Shown: positions 1 through 6,267, numbered from the stretch's first letter. The stretch: 8,615 nucleotides of DNA from Cardiobacteriales bacterium (GCA_030150565.1 JASLFR010000016.1:1-8615), one strand, 5' to 3'. Program-made: numbers and translations. Notes: generated from the letters alone by a model not told the origin.

Positions 1-363
1 CATGGCAACCTCTACCGCAACAGAGCCAGAATCGGCAAAGAAGAGACACTCTAAACGATCAGGGGTGATCTCAATCAATTTTTTTGCAAGATCAACAGCA
101 GGCTGATGGGTAATTCCCCCAAACATCACATGAGAGAACGATTTTAATTGATTGCGCACCGCTTCATTAAGGCGGGGATGATTATATCCATGAAGAGCTG
201 CCCACCACGAAGACATGCCATCAATCAACTCACGCCCATCTTCCAACTTAAGACGACACCCTTCTGCAGAGACCACAGGAAAACAGGGGAGCGGCTCACT
301 CATTGAGGTGTAAGGGTGCCAGATATGGCGCGCATCAAATTGAGTGTCGATCGGGTGAGACAT
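1..363 (-). CDS. bioA: Adenosylmethionine-8-amino-7-oxononanoate aminotransferase (BioA), N-terminal part
   Basis: This is the PLP-dependent transaminase that converts 8-amino-7-oxononanoate (KAPA) to 7,8-diaminononanoate with S-adenosylmethionine as amino donor, the third step of biotin ring assembly, in the cytosol. The first 121 codons are present and the gene runs off the left edge, so the catalytic lysine lies outside. Visible family signatures are HIWHPYTSM (residues 13-21), DGMSSWWAALHGYNHP (48-63), SHVMFGGITH in the middle, and the PLP-phosphate-binding ADSGSVAVEVAM at 110-121. The ATG at 363 is supported by an AGAGGAG ribosome site about 9 bases upstream and by the N-terminus matching the family's usual start. 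It faces away from bioF across 157 bp, the classical divergent bio arrangement. Identification is near certain; only completeness is unknown. Confidence 0.96.
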   Translation of the reverse strand, partial: MSHPIDTQFDARHIWHPYTSMSEPLPCFPVVSAEGCRLKLEDGRELIDGMSSWWAALHGYNHPRLNEAVRNQLKSFSHVMFGGITHQPAVDLAKKLIEITPDRLECLFFADSGSVAVEVAM

Positions 364-520
364 AATAAAATTCTCCTCTTCGGTTATCGAAATAGAATAG
401 ATAGGGGGAGGAGATCGATTCTCAATGCTCCTCTGCATATGATGGTACTATAAATTTTCGTCCTGAGCGGCAGAGCCCATCTTCATACGCCGCATTTAGA
501 TTAAATTGGAGGGAATGAGA
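364..520. promoter_or_regulatory. Divergent bioA / bioFCD control region
   Basis: The spacer must hold promoters for bioA leftward and bioFCD rightward. An AT-rich core at 446-457 offers overlapping -10 candidates on both strands: TATAAA at 449-454 on plus and TATAGT (complement of 447-452) on minus. No convincing -35 is seen at the expected distance on either strand, so the promoter call rests mainly on gene arrangement. An interrupted dyad GAGGAG (408-413) / CTCCTC (428-433) flanks the bioA side. I see no copy of the enterobacterial BirA operator half-site TTGTAAACC or its complement, so biotin control, if present, uses a diverged operator or another regulator. Confidence 0.5.
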
Positions 521-1732
521 GTGAGTTTCGCTCAAGAAGAGAATGATAATTACTGGAAAGGGTTGATAGAGTCCCGTTTAAGAGAGATCTCTCTCGATAA
601 CCGCTATCGGAAGCGAGCTGTTGTACGCTCAATCGATGGGGGTAGAAAGCTGATCCAAAAAGGGGTTAGCTACCATAATTTTTCATCAAATGATTATCTC
701 GGTATGAGCCAACACCCCGATATCATCGCTGCATGGAGTGAAGGGGCCGAGCGTTACGGCGTTGGAAGCACAAGTTCTGCTTATGTTGTGGGATATCAAG
801 AACCAATCGCTCAATTAGAAGAGAGGTTAGCAGATTGGCTTGGGTATGAGCGTGCGCTTCTCTATCCATCAGGCTTTAGCGCAAATCAGGCGATTATTAA
901 AGTGCTCTGTGAGAAGGGGGATACGATTATTGCTGATCGGTTAACGCACGCCTCTATCATGGAGGCAGCTGCTCTCTCTCCTGCAACATTACGTCGCTTT
1001 CACCATAACTCAATCGATTCATTAGAGCGACAATTGCGCCTTACAGATTCCTCTGAAGGGGGGCGATTAATCATTACAGAGGGGCTCTTTAGTATGGATG
1101 GTGATGAGGCACCCCTCTCTGAGATTGCTCAAATCGCTAAAAAAGAGCACTCTTCTCTCTTTATGGTGGATGATGCTCATGGAATTGGCATTTGGGGTGA
1201 AGAGGGGCGCGGCACCACCAGTAAGCAGAGGATTAAGCCCGATATTTTAGTTGTCACCTTTGGTAAAGCATTTGGGTTGACAGGCGCGGCTATTTTGATG
1301 AGTGAAGAGATGGCGGAGTATTTCATTCAGAGAGGGCGCTCTTTAATCTACAGTACAGCGATCTCACCTGCGCACGCCTACACTCTGCACGCTATTTTAG
1401 AGAAGATTAGAGGAGAAGAGGGGGATCGATTGAGAAGTGCGCTTCATAGAAATATCGCCCAATTTCGTCAAGGGATTGAGCATATTGAGAATGGGCGTTA
1501 CTCCACAGGATCGAATAGCCCCATTCAACCCATTATTATTGGGGAAAATAGTCAAACATTAGATATTAGTAAAGCGCTTAAAGAGGCGGGATTCTGGATC
1601 AGTGGTATTCGTCCACCAACCGTTCCTAAAGGGGAAGCTCGCCTAAGAATCACAATCACAGCACTACATCAACCAGAGGTGATCGATCACCTTCTACAAG
1701 CGTTAGAGGAGCAATTGAAGAGATGGAGTTAG
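521..1732 (+). CDS. bioF: 8-amino-7-oxononanoate synthase (BioF)
   Basis: A PLP enzyme of the alpha-oxoamine synthase family that condenses pimeloyl-ACP (or -CoA) with alanine to give KAPA, releasing CO2. From the chosen start it has 403 residues, slightly longer than the usual about 385. Signatures are FSSNDYLG (54-61), LYPSGFSANQA (114-124), H143 in THAS, TEGLFSMDGD (186-195), the aspartate of VDDAHG (216-221), and the Schiff-base lysine K249 in TFGKAFG. The GTG at 521 is preferred because GGAGG at 508-512 sits 8 bases before it. The upstream TTG at 506 would place that ribosome site inside the gene, and the ATG at 515 is only 2 bases from it. The end overlaps bioC by 10 bases, indicating a translationally coupled operon. 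Function is secure; the start is likely but unproven. Confidence 0.95.
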   Translation: MSFAQEENDNYWKGLIESRLREISLDNRYRKRAVVRSIDGGRKLIQKGVSYHNFSSNDYLGMSQHPDIIAAWSEGAERYGVGSTSSAYVVGYQEPIAQLEERLADWLGYERALLYPSGFSANQAIIKVLCEKGDTIIADRLTHASIMEAAALSPATLRRFHHNSIDSLERQLRLTDSSEGGRLIITEGLFSMDGDEAPLSEIAQIAKKEHSSLFMVDDAHGIGIWGEEGRGTTSKQRIKPDILVVTFGKAFGLTGAAILMSEEMAEYFIQRGRSLIYSTAISPAHAYTLHAILEKIRGEEGDRLRSALHRNIAQFRQGIEHIENGRYSTGSNSPIQPIIIGENSQTLDISKALKEAGFWISGIRPPTVPKGEARLRITITALHQPEVIDHLLQALEEQLKRWS

Positions 1733-2505
1733 AGTGTCGCCCAAAGGTGGATAAAAAGGAGGTCGCCCAAAATTTTGGGCGCGCCGCTAGCCGTTATAAT
1801 CGAGCATCTGAATTACAGAAGCGTGTCGCAAATCATCTCTTCTCCCACTTAAAAGAGGAGGAGTGTAATCAATTTCAATCGATACTCGATGCAGGTTGTG
1901 GAACGGGGCAGATCGCAAAGCGGCTAAAAGAGCATTACCCTAAGAGCAAAATTCACGCTTTAGATCTCTCTAGTGAGATGTTAGCTGTAGCGAAGAGGGA
2001 TCATTGCGCTGATTATTACCATTGTGGTGATATTGAAAAGATGCCATTTAAAGATGAGAGTTTCTCCTTAATTACCAGTAACTTAGCACTACAGTGGTGT
2101 CACAATTTAGAGGGGGCTTTAGAGGAGTTTCGCCGTATTTTACTCCCTAAAGGGATTGCAATTTTCACAACAGTAATCGATGGCTCTCTTTTTGAATTGG
2201 CAGAAGCGTGGAGTAAGCTCGATGATCGTCAACATATCCTCGATTTTCTCAAATTTAAGGAGGTTAAAAGGGCTGCAGAGGGGCTAAATATAGAGCTCTA
2301 TCAGTATGAGGAGATTCTAAAATTCCCCTCGATTTTATCGCTCTTAAGAAGCCTTCAAAATGTAGGAGCAACAACGCTTCCAGAGCGTAGGGCGGAAGGA
2401 TTGCGGGGACGCTCTCTCTTAACGGATCTCTCAAATGCTTACCCAAAATCGGGGGATCTCTATCCATTAACTTATAAAATCGTCCTTGGAGTGATGAAAA
2501 AATGA
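1723..2505 (+). CDS. bioC: Malonyl-ACP O-methyltransferase (BioC)
   Basis: An S-adenosylmethionine-dependent methyltransferase of 260 residues that caps the free carboxyl of malonyl-ACP as a methyl ester. Fatty acid synthase can then elongate it to pimeloyl-ACP methyl ester, which an esterase such as BioH later demethylates. The N-terminal FGRAASRYNRASELQ (18-32) is typical of BioC. SAM-binding motif I is LDAGCGTG (55-62), followed by the acidic loop HALDLS (78-83), DIEKMPF (103-109), and SNLALQWC (119-126), a BioC-like post-II motif. The ATG at 1723 overlaps the bioF end, with AGAGGAG at 1705-1711 as a somewhat distant ribosome site. The stop overlaps the bioD start as ATGA. The position between bioF and bioD supports BioC over a generic methyltransferase. 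No bioH is in the window. Confidence 0.95.
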   Translation: MELECRPKVDKKEVAQNFGRAASRYNRASELQKRVANHLFSHLKEEECNQFQSILDAGCGTGQIAKRLKEHYPKSKIHALDLSSEMLAVAKRDHCADYYHCGDIEKMPFKDESFSLITSNLALQWCHNLEGALEEFRRILLPKGIAIFTTVIDGSLFELAEAWSKLDDRQHILDFLKFKEVKRAAEGLNIELYQYEEILKFPSILSLLRSLQNVGATTLPERRAEGLRGRSLLTDLSNAYPKSGDLYPLTYKIVLGVMKK

Positions 2506-3212
2506 GAAAAATTGAGGATTTAAGCAAAATTTTTATCACAGGAACCGATACAGATGCTGGAAAAACGACAGCTACCGCACTTCTATTAAAAGCGCTTAAT
2601 CATAATGGATTTCGGGCGATCGGTTATAAACCCGTCGCAAGTGGCGCAGTGATCGAAGCGGGAGAGGCGAGAAATCCTGATGCATTAACACTCTTAAGAT
2701 ATTCAGACAGAAAGAGAGAGCTAACGTATGGGGAGATCAATCCATTCTTTTTTGAAGAGCCCAATGCACCCCACATTTTGAGTAGAGAGCTAAATTGTCC
2801 CATCAGTTTTAAGGTGATGACACAAGGAGCGAATCATCTTGCCCAATTTGCAGATCATCTTTTAATTGAGGGTGCTGGTGGTTGGTTTACACCATTGAGT
2901 GATTCGGCAACTTTTGCTGATTGGGTTTCAGAGAATTGTTATCCCGTTATAGTGGTTGTTGGATTAAAACTGGGAGCGATTAATCATGCGCTCTTAACAT
3001 TTAAAGCTATCGAAAATTTAGGTTTGCCCATTATTGGCTGGATCGCTAATCATTTAGATTCTGGCTATCAAGGATCTCATCAAAATTATATCGATGCGAT
3101 TACTCAATTTTCTCAATATCCGATGATTGGGGAGATTCCATATGAACCAGATGAATCGGAACGATTTAGGAAAAGCTCATTTAACCTCTCTCTATTTGAG
3201 TCATACCCCTGA
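2502..3212 (+). CDS. bioD: Dethiobiotin synthetase (BioD)
   Basis: An ATP-dependent carboxylase that closes the ureido ring of 7,8-diaminononanoate with CO2 to make dethiobiotin, the substrate of biotin synthase. The 236-residue length is close to the usual about 225. The P-loop is TGTDTDAGKT (13-22) with K21. YKPVASG (42-48), EGAGGWFTPLS (123-133, Mg/ATP-site glutamate E123) and VGLKLGAINHALLT (153-166) follow the family order. The start ATG shares the ATGA overlap with the bioC stop, with GGAG at 2488-2491 as ribosome site, so it is coupled to bioC and last in the operon. Nothing is missing or broken. It is the final biotin gene here; bioB must lie elsewhere. Confidence 0.96.
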   Translation: MRKIEDLSKIFITGTDTDAGKTTATALLLKALNHNGFRAIGYKPVASGAVIEAGEARNPDALTLLRYSDRKRELTYGEINPFFFEEPNAPHILSRELNCPISFKVMTQGANHLAQFADHLLIEGAGGWFTPLSDSATFADWVSENCYPVIVVVGLKLGAINHALLTFKAIENLGLPIIGWIANHLDSGYQGSHQNYIDAITQFSQYPMIGEIPYEPDESERFRKSSFNLSLFESYP

Positions 3213-3278
3213 CTTCATATTCTGCCGATTATGTTAAGTTCTAAAAATGAAACGAGCTATCTCCCCAGATCTCTTTTT

Positions 3279-3310
3279 AGAGCTTCTCTATTAAAGCTCT
3301 CTCCTTAAAT
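3279..3310 (+). terminator. Possible weak terminator behind bioD
   Basis: AGAGCTT (3279-3285) and AAGCTCT (3294-3300) form a 7-bp stem with an 8-base loop. What follows is CTCCTTAAAT, a poor U-tract, so termination would be inefficient; the sodB terminator further on may also stop plus-strand transcripts. Called only because it is the first hairpin after the bio operon. Confidence 0.3.
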
Positions 3311-3333
3311 CACTTCTCCCCTGCTTCCTAATG

Positions 3334-3358
3334 GTTATCCTCATTTTTTGTGGATAAC
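3334..3358. repeat. Inverted repeat made of two convergent DnaA-box-like 9-mers
   Basis: GTTATCC (3334-3340) and GGATAAC (3352-3358) are a perfect 7-bp dyad. Read as 9-mers, TTATCCTCA on plus (3335-3343) is one mismatch from the DnaA consensus TTATCCACA. TGTGGATAA (3349-3357) is an exact consensus box on the minus strand. They point toward each other with a 5-base T-rich gap. It lies in a non-coding stretch between bioD and sodB. It could equally be a hairpin in RNA; function is not shown. Confidence 0.4.
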
Positions 3359-3404
3359 TTCTATAACGATCTCATAATCTATTTAATAGAGATTTTTAGC
3401 CAAT

Positions 3405-3437
3405 AAAAAAAGAGCTCCCATTTAAGGAGCTCCTCTT
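3405..3437 (-). terminator. Rho-independent terminator of sodB
   Basis: On the minus strand the transcript forms GAGCTCC, a 7-base loop and GGAGCTC, with further A-U and G-U pairs at the base. Seven U residues (complement of the A-run at 3405-3411) follow immediately. It begins about 30 bases after the sodB stop codon. The mirrored form on the plus strand has a weaker tail (TCTTAAT), so partial action on bioFCD transcripts is possible. Confidence 0.9.
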
Positions 3438-3463
3438 AATATCTGTTTCTGTTAATTTTCAAA

Positions 3464-4042
3464 TTAACCTAAACGCTTATTCACTGCATCCCAATTAACA
3501 AGCGCCCAGAAATTTTCAAGATAGTTAGGACGGCTATTGCGGTAATCGATGTAGTAAGCGTGCTCCCAAACGTCACACGTTAAGAGTGGCTTCTGATCAC
3601 CAGTGATAGGTGTTGCTGCATTTGATGTTGAAACTAATTCAAGTGAACCATCACTATTTTGAACAAGCCATGCCCAACCAGAACCAAATGTACCTACAGC
3701 ACACTTATCGAACTCTTTCTGGAATGCATCGAAGCTACCCCATTTCTCATTAATTAACTCAGCAATTTTGCCCGTTGCTTCACCACCAGCATCAGGACCT
3801 AAAGATTCCCAATAGAATGTGTGGTTCCAAACTTGCGCTGCGTTATTGAAGATTGGGCCTGAAGAGGTTTTGATGATCTCTTCAAGTGATTTATTTTCAA
3901 ACTCTGTACCTTCAACAAGCGTATTGAGGGTATTTACATAAGTTTGATGGTGCTTACCGTAATGATACTCAAGCGTCTCTTTTGAGATATGTGGCTCGAG
4001 TGCATCAATAGCATATGGAAGTGCGGGTAATGTAAATGACAT
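3464..4042 (-). CDS. sodB: Superoxide dismutase, iron type (SodB)
   Basis: A cytosolic enzyme that disproportionates superoxide to oxygen and hydrogen peroxide. The 192-residue length is that of SodB-type enzymes. Metal ligands can be read as H27 (in EYHYGKHH), H74 (WNHTFYW), D157 and H161 (DVWEHAYYIDYRN). The second-shell glutamine Q70 in NNAAQVWNH, rather than a glutamine in the FGSGWAW region (119-125), is the pattern of Fe enzymes. Metal choice from sequence is good but not absolute; cambialistic enzymes exist. The ATG at 4042 has AAGGAGA about 9 bases upstream. It is a single-gene unit with its own promoter and terminator. In enterobacteria SodB is activated under iron sufficiency through Fur and a small RNA; no such site is evident here. 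Confidence 0.97.
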   Translation of the reverse strand: MSFTLPALPYAIDALEPHISKETLEYHYGKHHQTYVNTLNTLVEGTEFENKSLEEIIKTSSGPIFNNAAQVWNHTFYWESLGPDAGGEATGKIAELINEKWGSFDAFQKEFDKCAVGTFGSGWAWLVQNSDGSLELVSTSNAATPITGDQKPLLTCDVWEHAYYIDYRNSRPNYLENFWALVNWDAVNKRLG

Positions 4043-4072
4043 AACTAACTTCTCCTTATTTATAATTGTTGA

Positions 4073-4100
4073 AGGGAAGACTCATTATAGAGCCTTCCCT
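4073..4100. promoter_or_regulatory. Operator-like dyad centred on the sodB -10
   Basis: AGGGAAG-A-CTC (4073-4083) and GAG-C-CTTCCCT (4090-4100) are inverted copies matching at 10 of 11 positions, separated by the six bases of the -10 hexamer. A protein bound here would occlude RNA polymerase. As RNA, only the part downstream of the start site would be transcribed, so a DNA operator is the more natural reading. The cognate regulator cannot be named from sequence. Confidence 0.5.
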
Positions 4101-4112
4101 CTTTAATTTCAG
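4084..4112 (-). promoter_or_regulatory. sodB promoter
   Basis: On the minus strand a -35 element CTGAAA (complement of 4107-4112, 4 of 6 consensus) is followed by a 17-base spacer and a perfect -10 TATAAT (complement of 4084-4089). The start of transcription would fall near 4077, giving a leader of about 35 bases that includes the AAGGAGA ribosome site. This is among the best sigma-70-type promoters in the window. Confidence 0.75.
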
Positions 4113-4144
4113 CTTTTTATAGAGCTAAATCGGCTAAAGCTGAG

Positions 4145-4168
4145 TTAAACAGCCCCTTTTGAGGGACT
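4145..4168 (-). terminator. Probable terminator of lipA
   Basis: On the minus strand AGTCCCT, a CAAA loop and AGGGGCT (complement of 4151-4168) form a 7-bp stem with one G-U pair, followed by a short U-tract (GUUUAA). It starts 14 bases after the lipA stop and lies between lipA and the sodB promoter, which supports separate transcription units. The tail is short, so some readthrough into sodB is possible. Confidence 0.55.
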
Positions 4169-4181
4169 CAAATTTAATCGA

Positions 4182-5120
4182 TTACTGAACCTGCTCATCT
4201 GCATGGTAGCTTGAGCGCACCATCGCGCCGACGTAGGCATTCTTAAATCCTAAGCGATACGCCTCTTTCTCATACTCTTTAAACTGCTCAGGAGTCACAT
4301 AGCGGGAGACCGCTAAATGCCCCCCTGATGGCTGTAGATACTGCCCAATTGTGATCATCTCAATATCGTGAGCACGCATATCTTTCATCAGCTCAAACAC
4401 TTCTTCATCACTCTCCCCTAAGCCCACCATAATGCCCGATTTTGTGGTGACATCAGGATTCATCGCCTTATATCGCTTCAAAAGATCGAGCGAATTTTGA
4501 TAATCTGCTCCAGGACGCGCCTGTTTATAGAGTCTAGGGACTGTCTCAAGGTTATGATTGAGGACATCAGGCTTCGTCTCTGTCAAAATCTCAAGCGCAA
4601 CATCGAGTCGGCCCCGAAAATCGGGCACAAGAATCTCAATCCCTGTATTGGGTGAGAGCGTACGAATCTCATCGATACAATGAGCAAAGTGGGTTGCTCC
4701 CCCATCACGCAGATCGTCCCGATCGACAGAGGTAATCACCACATAATCGAGCCCAAGATTGCGAACAGTCTCAGCTAAGCGTTTTGGCTCCTCCTCATCT
4801 AAAGGGAGTGGTCGTCCATGCCCTACATCACAAAATGGGCAACGGCGAGTACAGATATCCCCCATAATCATAAACGTTGCGGTGCCTTGATTAAAACACT
4901 CCCCAATATTAGGACATGCGGCCTCTTCACAAACTGAGTGTAATTTTTGCTCTCTTAATAGATTGGTGATCTCTTGAAAGCGCTTTCCTGATGGGATTTT
5001 AGCCTTAATCCAAGAGGGTTTAGGCAATCGCTCCTCTTTAGGAACACTCACCACCTTAATGGGAATACGCGCCGTCTTATCTGCGCCTCGTAATTTTACG
5101 CCAGCTTCAACTTTACTCAC
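4182..5120 (-). CDS. lipA: Lipoyl synthase (LipA)
   Basis: A radical-SAM enzyme that inserts sulfur at C6 and C8 of protein-bound octanoate on the lipoyl domains of 2-oxoacid dehydrogenases and glycine cleavage H protein. It has 312 residues, close to the family's about 320. The auxiliary cluster cysteines are C64, C69 and C75 (CEEAACPNIGEC), and the radical-SAM CX3CX2C cysteines are C90, C94 and C97 (CTRRCPFC). The C-terminal RSSYHA (302-307) carries the serine that ligates the auxiliary cluster. TSVDRDDLRDGGA (130-142), NHNLETVPRLY (188-198) and GLGE (233-236) also match. The start is GTG at 5120 with GAGG about 5 bases upstream. It is divergent from lipB rather than in one operon with it. 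No residue expected in the family is missing. Confidence 0.97.
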   Translation of the reverse strand: MSKVEAGVKLRGADKTARIPIKVVSVPKEERLPKPSWIKAKIPSGKRFQEITNLLREQKLHSVCEEAACPNIGECFNQGTATFMIMGDICTRRCPFCDVGHGRPLPLDEEEPKRLAETVRNLGLDYVVITSVDRDDLRDGGATHFAHCIDEIRTLSPNTGIEILVPDFRGRLDVALEILTETKPDVLNHNLETVPRLYKQARPGADYQNSLDLLKRYKAMNPDVTTKSGIMVGLGESDEEVFELMKDMRAHDIEMITIGQYLQPSGGHLAVSRYVTPEQFKEYEKEAYRLGFKNAYVGAMVRSSYHADEQVQ

Positions 5121-5138
5121 ACTAACCTCGATTGTTCG

Positions 5139-5151
5139 CTTAACACTTAAG
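5139..5151. repeat. Small dyad in the lipA leader
   Basis: CTTAA (5139-5143), spacer CAC, TTAAG (5147-5151): a perfect 5-bp inverted repeat about 20 bases upstream of the lipA start codon. It is short enough to occur by chance in AT-rich DNA, and is noted as a possible weak operator only. Confidence 0.2.
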
Positions 5152-5194
5152 TTTAATAGATATCGATCGACAGATAGCCGATCATTCCTAAGCC

Positions 5195-5224
5195 ATTATA
5201 GTCCTTGATCCCGCTCCTTAATAG
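5195..5224 (-). promoter_or_regulatory. Probable lipA promoter
   Basis: A perfect -10 TATAAT is present on the minus strand (complement of 5195-5200), about 75 bases upstream of the lipA GTG. At 17 bases further out the -35 position reads TATTAA, a poor match to TTGACA, so the promoter may be weak or activator-dependent. The call rests on the -10 and on the location in the lipA-lipB spacer. Confidence 0.5.
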
Positions 5225-5293
5225 TTACGCTTTTAAATCACCCAGATTATGGCTGAAAAATGGGAAGCGATCGCACCTCTTTTAGGAAAAAGG

Positions 5294-5299
5294 TATCAT
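5294..5299 (+). promoter_or_regulatory. Possible lipB promoter -10
   Basis: TATCAT (5 of 6 to consensus) lies about 50 bases before the lipB start. No acceptable -35 is seen at 16-18 bases upstream. Downstream, short self-complementary runs (CCATT-TTG-AATGG at 5319-5331) sit just before the ribosome site and could mildly affect translation. Confidence 0.3.
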
Positions 5300-5347
5300 A
5301 AAGGGGAGCAAGAACCCCCATTTTGAATGGTTTTGTAAGGAGCCGAG

Positions 5348-5983
5348 ATGATTATCAGAACGTTAGGAACGCTTCCCTATCTTGATGTATTAAAAAAGAT
5401 GCAAAGTTTTACAGAATCGAGAACAGCAGAGACTGAAGACGAACTCTGGATTGTGGAGCATCCCGCTGTTTTTACCCAAGGGCAGGCGGGAAAACCTGAA
5501 CATCTCCTCTTCTCATCAACCATCCCTGTTGTACAGAGTGACCGAGGGGGGCAGATTACCTATCATGGGCCAGGGCAATTGATTATCTACACTCTAATCG
5601 ATTTTAAGCGGCTCAATATCCCCCTTCGTACCCTTATTGAGGGGATTGAGAATGCCATTATTGCAACATTAGCCCATTACGGTGTAACCGCATGGGGAAA
5701 GCGAGAAGCTCCTGGCGTTTATGTTCATAAAAGAGGGCGTGAAGCGAAGATCGCCTCTCTTGGATTGAGGATTAAAAAGGGGGCGATCTATCATGGATTG
5801 AGCCTTAACGTCTCGATGGATTTAACCCCTTTTACTCAGATCAACCCTTGCGGCTATGCAGGATTACCGATGGCGCAAATTACCGATTTTCGCCCAAGTG
5901 CTCCCCCTTTAAAAGAGGTAGGCGCTTTTCTATGTGATGAGCTGACCCAATTTGTCGAACGGCATAAAAAAGGGGAAAAATAA
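5348..5983 (+). CDS. lipB: Lipoyl(octanoyl) transferase (LipB)
   Basis: Transfers octanoate from octanoyl-ACP to a lysine of lipoyl domains, through a thioester on an active-site cysteine, giving the substrate of LipA. The 211-residue length is normal. The order of motifs fits the family: VEHPAVFTQGQAG (36-48), RGGQITYHGPGQ (66-77), RREAPGVYV-like KREAPGVYV (118-126), catalytic lysine K134 in AKIASLGLRI, YHGLSLNV (148-155), and catalytic cysteine C168 in INPCGY. The ATG at 5348 has AAGGAG 5 bases upstream. It is monocistronic and faces away from lipA across 227 bp. The C-terminal KKGEK tail is ordinary. This is LipB rather than an LplA-type ligase, given the cysteine/lysine pair and the size. 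Confidence 0.97.
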   Translation: MIIRTLGTLPYLDVLKKMQSFTESRTAETEDELWIVEHPAVFTQGQAGKPEHLLFSSTIPVVQSDRGGQITYHGPGQLIIYTLIDFKRLNIPLRTLIEGIENAIIATLAHYGVTAWGKREAPGVYVHKRGREAKIASLGLRIKKGAIYHGLSLNVSMDLTPFTQINPCGYAGLPMAQITDFRPSAPPLKEVGAFLCDELTQFVERHKKGEK

Positions 5984-6138
5984 GAGTCACTCATCTCAAC
6001 TTTGAAGATAATTACCCCCTTTTTTTGCCCTTTTTATACGCAAAGAGAGCTCTTTTTAGGGGATGAAATGGGGGCTTATCTTGCCGTTAATTCTATTTAA
6101 GCCCCGATTATCTCAACCCTTTTTTAATTAATATAATT

Positions 6139-6165
6139 TAAATCCTCTCAATTAGAGAGGATTTA
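6139..6165. repeat. Perfect 11-bp inverted repeat
   Basis: TAAATCCTCTC (6139-6149), loop AATTA, GAGAGGATTTA (6155-6165). As RNA it is a stable stem, but the next bases on plus (CAAGAG) lack a U-tract, and the minus-strand continuation is not U-rich at once either. It may be a weak lipB terminator using the UUU inside the stem, a protein-binding site upstream of the hydrolase promoter, or an mRNA 3'-end stabiliser. Confidence 0.6.
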
Positions 6166-6234
6166 CAAGAGCGAAAACTCTGCTATCTTCAAATCAGAGG
6201 TTATTCTCCATAATCTCGAAATAATAAAAAGAAT

Positions 6235-6267
6235 AATAATGATAATTAATCAGATGAAATAATCATC
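6235..6267. promoter_or_regulatory. Tandem dyads with Fur-box-like stretch before the serine hydrolase gene
   Basis: TGAT-AATTA-ATCA (6240-6252) and GATGA-AATAA-TCATC (6253-6267) are two adjacent perfect inverted repeats, both with 5-base centres, ending three bases before the GGAGG ribosome site. The overlapping AATAATGATAAT (6235-6246) matches 11 of the first 12 bases of the classical Fur consensus GATAATGATAAT, but the second half of that consensus fits poorly. If the promoter is near 6209, this is just downstream of the start site, a common repressor position. Confidence 0.35.

Noticed and set aside
404..433. GAGGAG / CTCCTC dyad in the bio spacer as a biotin operator
   Set aside because: Six-base purine-rich arms with a 14-base gap are common near ribosome sites and do not resemble any biotin operator I know.
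2264..2539. Minus-strand open frame of 91 codons across the bioC end and bioD start
   Set aside because: Lies wholly opposite bioC and bioD, which are well supported by motifs; no ribosome site or family resemblance.
2874..2881. GCTGGTGG, identical to the E. coli Chi octamer
   Set aside because: It encodes part of the conserved BioD GAGGW motif, so codon content explains it; one copy says nothing about recombination.
3205..3240. Possible small RNA promoter (TTGAGT, 16 bases, TATTCT) at the bioD end
   Set aside because: Only 4 of 6 matches in each element and partly inside the bioD coding region; no clear RNA product downstream.
5267..5274. Palindrome GCGATCGC before lipB
   Set aside because: A single copy in a genome that uses GATCG often; no sign of a repeated element here.
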